NCBI GenBank assembly: GCA_009377755.1
Contig: WHTM01000008.1
Location: 92,527 to 156,526, forward strand
DNA: 64,000 bases
Reading direction: 5' to 3'
DNA from: Hyphomicrobiales bacterium
Lineage (GTDB): Bacteria; Pseudomonadota; Alphaproteobacteria; Rhizobiales; Xanthobacteraceae
The notes under the pieces were generated by a model that was not told where the DNA came from, did no database searches, and was given only the letters and a program-made list of their open reading frames with translations. Below, one piece after another: positions 59,696 to 64,000 of the stretch. Both the position numbers and the translations under genes were made by a program. The stretch's first letter is position 1. Each line of letters opens with the position of its first letter.

Positions 59696-60958
59696 ATGAG
59701 CGGACATTCCCTCTACCAGCCGCAAAGCCCCTTCATGAAATGGATGGAGCGGCGGCTGCCGATCGCCGGGCTGATCCACTCCTCCTTCGTCGTCTATCCG
59801 ACGCCGCGCAATCTGAACTACTGGTGGACGTTCGGCGGCATCCTCACGTTCATGCTCGGCGTGCAGATCATTACCGGCATCGTGCTGGCGATGCACTATA
59901 CGCCGCACGTCGACTACGCCTTCAATTCCGTCGAGCACATCATGCGCGACGTGAACTACGGCTGGCTGTTGCGCTACCTGCACGCCAACGGCGCTGCGAT
60001 GTTCTTCCTCGCGGCCTATGTCCACATGTTCCGCGGCATGTACTACGGCTCCTACAAGGAGCCGCGCGAGGTGTTGTGGATCCTCGGCGTGATCCTGCTG
60101 CTCCTGATTATCGCGACGGGCTTCATGGGCTACGTGCTGCCGTGGGGGCAGATGAGCTTCTGGGCGGCGACCGTCATCACCAACCTGTTCTCGGCGATTC
60201 CGCTGGTCGGCGAGCCGATCGTCTCCTGGCTGTGGGGCGGCTACGCGGTCGGCAATCCAACGCTCAACCGGTTCTACTCGCTGCACTATCTGCTGCCGTT
60301 CGTGATCGCCGGTGTTGTCGTGCTGCACATCTGGGCGCTGCACGTGGCCGGGCAGAACAATCCGACCGGCGTCGAGCCGCGTCGCGACACCGACACGGTG
60401 CCGTTCACGCCCTACGCGACCATCAAGGATTCGTTCCTGATGATCGTGTTCTGCATTCTGTTCGCCTGGTTCGTCTTCTACATGCCGAATTATCTCGGAC
60501 ATGCGGACAACTACATTCCGGCCAATCCGGCGGTGACACCGACGCATATCGTGCCGGAATGGTACTACCTGCCGTTCTACGCGATCCTGCGCGCGATCCC
60601 GAACAAGCTGATGGGCGTCGTGGCGCTCGGCGCCTCGATCGTGATCCTGGCGTTCCTGCCGTGGCTCGATACGTCGAAGGTGCGCTCGGCGCGCTACCGG
60701 CCTCTCTACCGCCAGTTCTTCTGGGTATTCGTGGTCGTCTGCGTCGGTCTCGGCTGGCTCGGCTCGAAGCCGGCGGAAGGCGGCTATGTCATCGCCGCGC
60801 GCATCCTCACGCTCTACTACTTCGCCCATTTTTTGATCGTGCTGCCGCTGCTCGGCCTGTTCGAGAAGACCAAGCCGCTGCCCAACTCGATCACCGAATC
60901 GGTGCTGCACGGCGACGTGCCGCTCGGCGCCTCGGCGCCGCCGCCGGTGAAGACCTGA
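59696..60958 (+). CDS. petB: Cytochrome b subunit of bc1 complex
   Basis: 420 aa, eight to nine hydrophobic segments. Haem b ligands and Qo-site sequence [20 protein letters not shown] are in place, along with the [20 protein letters not shown] loop and the N-terminal [18 protein letters not shown]. Complete by itself; it ends in a short polar tail rather than continuing into cytochrome c1. Follows the Rieske gene by 33 bp. Confidence 0.95.
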   Translation: MSGHSLYQPQSPFMKWMERRLPIAGLIHSSFVVYPTPRNLNYWWTFGGILTFMLGVQIITGIVLAMHYTPHVDYAFNSVEHIMRDVNYGWLLRYLHANGAAMFFLAAYVHMFRGMYYGSYKEPREVLWILGVILLLLIIATGFMGYVLPWGQMSFWAATVITNLFSAIPLVGEPIVSWLWGGYAVGNPTLNRFYSLHYLLPFVIAGVVVLHIWALHVAGQNNPTGVEPRRDTDTVPFTPYATIKDSFLMIVFCILFAWFVFYMPNYLGHADNYIPANPAVTPTHIVPEWYYLPFYAILRAIPNKLMGVVALGASIVILAFLPWLDTSKVRSARYRPLYRQFFWVFVVVCVGLGWLGSKPAEGGYVIAARILTLYYFAHFLIVLPLLGLFEKTKPLPNSITESVLHGDVPLGASAPPPVKT

Positions 60959-60973
60959 GCAGGAGACTTGGCC

Positions 60974-61843
60974 GTGAACCTCAAGCGCACGATCCTCGCA
61001 TTCGCCGCCGCCGGTGCGCTGGCCGGTGCGCTCGCAACACCGGCGGCGCATGCCGCCGAACAGGTGACGCCGCCGCGGCAAAGCTGGTCGTTCTCCGGCC
61101 CGTTCGGGAAGTATGACCCGGCGCAACTCCAACGCGGCTTCAAGGTCTACAAGGAGGTCTGCGCCGCCTGCCATTCCATGAACCTGCTCCGGTTCCGCAA
61201 TCTGGCCGAGCCCGGCGGGCCGGAATTCTCGCTGGCGCAGGCGGCCGCGGTCGCGGCCGAGTACAAGATCAAGGACGGGCCGAACGAGCAGGGCGAAATG
61301 TTCGAACGCGACGGCCGCATCGCCGACGCATTTCCGGCGCCGTTCCCGAACGACGCAGCCGCGCGGGCGGCCAACGGCGGCGTGCTGCCGCCCGACATGT
61401 CGGTGATCGCCAAGGCGCGCACCTATGAGCGCGGCTTTCCCTGGTTTGTCCTCGACATGTTCACCCAGTATCAGGAGCAGGGGCCGGACTATCTCACCGC
61501 CCTGATGCTCGGCTATCGGGAGAAGCCGGCAGACTTCACGATGCCGTCGCCGACGATGCAGTACAACATGTACTTCCCCGGCCACGCCATCGGCATGCCG
61601 CCGCCGCTCTCGAACGACCGGGTGACCTACGACGACGGCGCGCCACAGACCCTGGAGCAATATTCCAAGGACGTGTCCGCGTTCCTGATGTGGATCGCCG
61701 AGCCGCATCTCGTTGCCCGCAAGCGCCTCGGTTTTCAGGTGATGATCTTCCTGATCGTGTTCGCGGGCCTGCTCTACTTCACCAAGAAGAAGGTGTGGCA
61801 CGCGGTGGACCTGGAGCCGGGCGCGGTTGAGAAGAAAGCGTAG
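60974..61843 (+). CDS. petC: Cytochrome c1 of bc1 complex
   Basis: 289 aa. Own signal peptide MNLKRTILAFAAAGALAGAL (cleavage near AHAAEQ), haem c motif CAACH at 63-67, axial Met in the PGHAIGMPPPLSND loop, and a C-terminal membrane anchor (VMIFLIVFAGLLYFTKKKVW). Separate from petB by 15 bp. GTG at 60974 is chosen over a TTG at 60968 because the ribosome binding site CAGGAG is better spaced. Completes the operon petABC. Confidence 0.95.
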   Translation: MNLKRTILAFAAAGALAGALATPAAHAAEQVTPPRQSWSFSGPFGKYDPAQLQRGFKVYKEVCAACHSMNLLRFRNLAEPGGPEFSLAQAAAVAAEYKIKDGPNEQGEMFERDGRIADAFPAPFPNDAAARAANGGVLPPDMSVIAKARTYERGFPWFVLDMFTQYQEQGPDYLTALMLGYREKPADFTMPSPTMQYNMYFPGHAIGMPPPLSNDRVTYDDGAPQTLEQYSKDVSAFLMWIAEPHLVARKRLGFQVMIFLIVFAGLLYFTKKKVWHAVDLEPGAVEKKA

Positions 61844-61868
61844 GGCTGGCTTTGCACAGCTTCTCCTC

Positions 61869-61993
61869 TGTCATCCCGGACGCGCCGAAGGCGCGATCCG
61901 GGACCCACGTGTCCCAGCGCAGATGATTGATCGCTGACACCGGGAGACATGGGTCCCGGCTCTCGTGCTTCGCACTCGGCCGGGACGACAGCG
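61869..61993. repeat. Dispersed palindromic repeat (GGGACCCA type) between convergent genes
   Basis: Inverted arms TCATCCCGGACGCGCCGAAG (from 61871) and, on the right, CATGGGTCCCGGCTCTCGTG through GGCCGGGACGACAGCGG to about 61993. Shares its GGGACCCA/TGGGTCCC core with the elements at 19295 and 26782. Lies between petC (stop 61843) and the converging acyl-CoA ligase gene (stop 62011). Confidence 0.7.
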
Positions 61994-62010
61994 GAGAGGT
62001 TGCGCTCGCG

Positions 62011-63654
62011 CTACTCCGCCGCCGCGACCGCCGTCGGCAAAACATAATCCCTGAACCGCTCGCGCAGCGCCATCTTCTGGATCTTGCCGGTGGCGGTGTG
62101 CGGGATTTCCTCGACGAATACGACATCGTCCGGCATCCACCACTTGGCGACCTTGCCGGCCATGAAGGCGAGAAGCTCCTCCCTGGTGGCCGTCTGCCCG
62201 CTCTTGAGCACGACGACCAGGAGCGGCCGCTCATCCCATTTCGGATGCCTCACGCCGATCACGGCAGCTTCCGCCACCTTCGGATGGCCGATCGCGAGGT
62301 TCTCGAGATCGATCGATGAGATCCACTCGCCGCCCGACTTGATCACGTCCTTGGAGCGGTCGGTGACCTGCATGTAGCCGTAACGGTCGATGGTGGCGAC
62401 GTCGCCGGTGTCGAAGAAGCTGTCGGGCTCGAACACCGGGTCGTCCTCGACCTTGTAGTAGGAACGGGCCACCGCCGGCCCGCGCACCTTGAGCCGGCCG
62501 AAGGTCTTGCCGTCCCACGGCAGCACGCGGCCTGAGTCGTCGGTGATCTTCATCTCGACCCCGAACGGCGGATGCCCCTGCTTCTGTTGCAGGTCGAGCT
62601 TCGCCTTGCCGGCGAGGCCGGCATAGTCCGGCTTGATCGTGCAGAGCGAGCCGAGCGGGCTCATCTCGGTCATGCCCCAGGCATGAATCACCTCGACGCC
62701 GTAGACCTCCTGGAACACCTTGGTCATCGCGCGCGGACAAGCCGAGCCGCCAATCACCACGCGCTTGAGATAGGGCAACCTGCCGCCGGTCTTCTCCAGG
62801 TCCTGCAGCAGCATCAGCCACACCGTCGGCACCGCGGCGGTGAACGTAACCTTGTAGGTGTTCAGAAGCTCGTAGATCGACGCGCCGTCCATCTTGGCAC
62901 CAGGCAGCACCAGGGTCGCGCCCACCATCGGCGCCGAGAACGCCAGCGTCCAGCCGTTGGCATGGAACATCGGCACCACCGGCAGGCACACATCGCGGCA
63001 GGACAGTGCTTTGGAATCCGGCAGCGCCGCCATCATGGCGTGCAGCACGTTGGAGCGGTGCGAGTAGAGCACGCCCTTGGGATTGCCGGTGGTTCCGGAG
63101 GTGTAGCACATGCCGGCGGCGGTGTTCTCGTCGAACTGCCGCCACGCGAAATCGCCGTCGGTCTCCGCGATCCAGTCCTCGTAGGCGACCGCATTGCGCA
63201 GCGTCGTCGCCGGCATATGCGCGGCGTCGGTGAGCACGATAGTGCGCTCGATCGACGGCAGCTTGTCGGCAAGCTTCTCCAGCAGCGGCACGAAAGTGAG
63301 ATCGGTGATCACCACGCGGTCCTCGGCGTGGTTGATGATCCAGGCAATCTGGTCCGGGAACAGGCGCGGATTGACCGTGTGGTAGACCGCGCCGACGCCG
63401 AGAATTCCGTACCAGGCTTCCAGATGCCGCCAGGTGTTCCAGGCGAGCGTCGCCACGCGGTCGCCGAGGCGGACGCCGTCGCGGTCGAGCCGCTGTGCCA
63501 CCTTGAGCGCCCGCGCCCGCACGTCCGGATAGGTCGTGGTGTGGATCGGCCCCTCGACCGAGCGTGAGATGATGCGCCGCTCGGGATGATAGATCGCCGC
63601 GTGGTCGATGATGCGATGGCACAACAGCGGCCAATCCTGCATCAGCCCGAGCAT
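62011..63654 (-). CDS. AMP-binding acyl-CoA synthetase (long-chain/aryl acid ligase type)
   Basis: 547 aa cytoplasmic ligase. ATP-binding motif [19 protein letters not shown] (about residues 177-195), [12 protein letters not shown], and the C-terminal [20 protein letters not shown] hinge with the KxxLR/lysine-bearing terminus ([13 protein letters not shown]). Activates a fatty or aromatic acid to its CoA thioester. Start at 63654 follows GGAGG; the frame extends upstream without conservation. Next to a flavin amine oxidase fragment, divergent side unclear. Confidence 0.9.
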   Translation of the reverse strand: MLGLMQDWPLLCHRIIDHAAIYHPERRIISRSVEGPIHTTTYPDVRARALKVAQRLDRDGVRLGDRVATLAWNTWRHLEAWYGILGVGAVYHTVNPRLFPDQIAWIINHAEDRVVITDLTFVPLLEKLADKLPSIERTIVLTDAAHMPATTLRNAVAYEDWIAETDGDFAWRQFDENTAAGMCYTSGTTGNPKGVLYSHRSNVLHAMMAALPDSKALSCRDVCLPVVPMFHANGWTLAFSAPMVGATLVLPGAKMDGASIYELLNTYKVTFTAAVPTVWLMLLQDLEKTGGRLPYLKRVVIGGSACPRAMTKVFQEVYGVEVIHAWGMTEMSPLGSLCTIKPDYAGLAGKAKLDLQQKQGHPPFGVEMKITDDSGRVLPWDGKTFGRLKVRGPAVARSYYKVEDDPVFEPDSFFDTGDVATIDRYGYMQVTDRSKDVIKSGGEWISSIDLENLAIGHPKVAEAAVIGVRHPKWDERPLLVVVLKSGQTATREELLAFMAGKVAKWWMPDDVVFVEEIPHTATGKIQKMALRERFRDYVLPTAVAAAE

Positions 63655-63751
63655 GGTCGTTTCCTCCGGGGCCGCTCTGGCCTCTCGTCGTAGCAAGGCC
63701 ACGGAACAAATTACCGGGGTGGCGAGATCGCGCAAGGGCCGGGCAGGCCCG

Positions 63752-64000
63752 TCAGTTGAACCGCTTAAGCCGGAACCGCGAAATATCGTGCGCGGTGGCG
63801 CCGCTCGTCGCTAGGTCGGCGAGAATCTCACCCACCAGCGGCGCGAACTTGAACCCGTGCCCGGAACACGGCGAAGCAACGATGATCTGCGGACATGCGG
63901 GCAGCCGGTCGAGGATGAAATCGCCGTCCGGCGTCATCGTGTAGAGGCAGGTGTTCGCGGCGACCATCGGGCCGTTCGCCGCCGGCAGATGCTCGGCGAG
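63752..64000 (-). CDS. Covalent-flavin sarcosine/N-methyl amino acid oxidase-like protein (C-terminal end)
   Basis: Only the last 82 codons are present; the gene runs off the right edge. NTCLYTMTPDGDFILDRL contains the Cys that carries FAD as a thioether in monomeric sarcosine oxidase and relatives, and SPCSGHGFKFAPLVGEILAD is the usual terminal FAD-binding segment. The enzyme would oxidise an N-methyl or secondary amino acid, releasing H2O2. Complete role cannot be judged from this tail. Confidence 0.75.
   Translation of the reverse strand, partial: LAEHLPAANGPMVAANTCLYTMTPDGDFILDRLPACPQIIVASPCSGHGFKFAPLVGEILADLATSGATAHDISRFRLKRFN

Noticed and set aside
19295..61993. Palindromic repeats as a CRISPR array
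   Set aside because: Copies are single, tens of kilobases apart, differ in type, and lack regular spacers; no cas gene is present.

Overview
The window is high-GC DNA from an alphaproteobacterium, most likely order Hyphomicrobiales near Nitrobacteraceae or Xanthobacteraceae. The evidence is the gene families present (MbfA, EgtB/EgtD, the MoxR-DUF58-DUF4159 operon, DUF6494, DUF6111, DUF1285), the bc1 operon next to trmL-hemF, the many SBP-dependent transporters, and dispersed palindromic intergenic repeats. Cytochrome b and c1 are separate genes here, whereas Bradyrhizobium uses the fused fbcH, so I would not call it Bradyrhizobium. I saw no rRNA, tRNA, CRISPR array, insertion sequence or phage gene.

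Layout. 0-21 kb is a catabolic uptake region: a TRAP DctP fragment, a TauD-type dioxygenase, a TAXI-TRAP pair, a divergent ABC importer (ATPase, two permeases, an intact binding protein and an internally deleted copy), an M24 'pita-bread' protein, a D-2-hydroxyacid dehydrogenase, a complete tripartite tricarboxylate transporter (TctC-TctA-TctB), a reverse-strand TctC + TAXI pair, and hydantoinase/oxoprolinase A and B. 21-27 kb holds a methyltransferase-phosphorylase pair, a Cys-rich small protein, a beta-hydroxyacid dehydrogenase, an SDR, and LigB/LigA-like ring-cleavage subunits. 27-34.5 kb has exported MsrB and MsrA, an S10 peptidase with a DUF6494 protein, a GlcG-like protein, a polysaccharide deacetylase and the ergothioneine genes egtB-egtD. 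34.7-40.1 kb is an aromatic degradation cluster: FAH hydrolase, FMN reductase, SnoaL-like protein, SDR, gentisate-dioxygenase-like cupin and maleylacetate-reductase-like protein.

40-51.8 kb carries mbfA with a candidate iron-control operator, NUDIX, an exported hypothetical, a glutathionyl-hydroquinone reductase, a GNAT protein and the reverse-strand operon moxR-DUF58-DUF4159-membrane protein. 52-57.4 kb is housekeeping: DUF1285, CoA-pyrophosphatase-like NUDIX, DUF6111, CCA-adding enzyme, DM13 protein, a frameshifted TauE/SafE permease and a VapBC toxin-antitoxin pair. 57.4-64 kb has hemF (with an in-frame palindromic insertion), trmL, the cytochrome bc1 operon petABC, an acyl-CoA ligase and the C-terminal end of a covalent-flavin amine oxidase.

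The most unusual signals are a 66-bp double-hairpin element inside the hemF reading frame, a binding-protein paralogue lacking exactly its middle 193 codons, a signal-less TAXI protein lying in frame behind one UGA after a TctC gene, and a LigB-like dioxygenase without the usual catalytic histidine. I found no clear new defence or mobile system.
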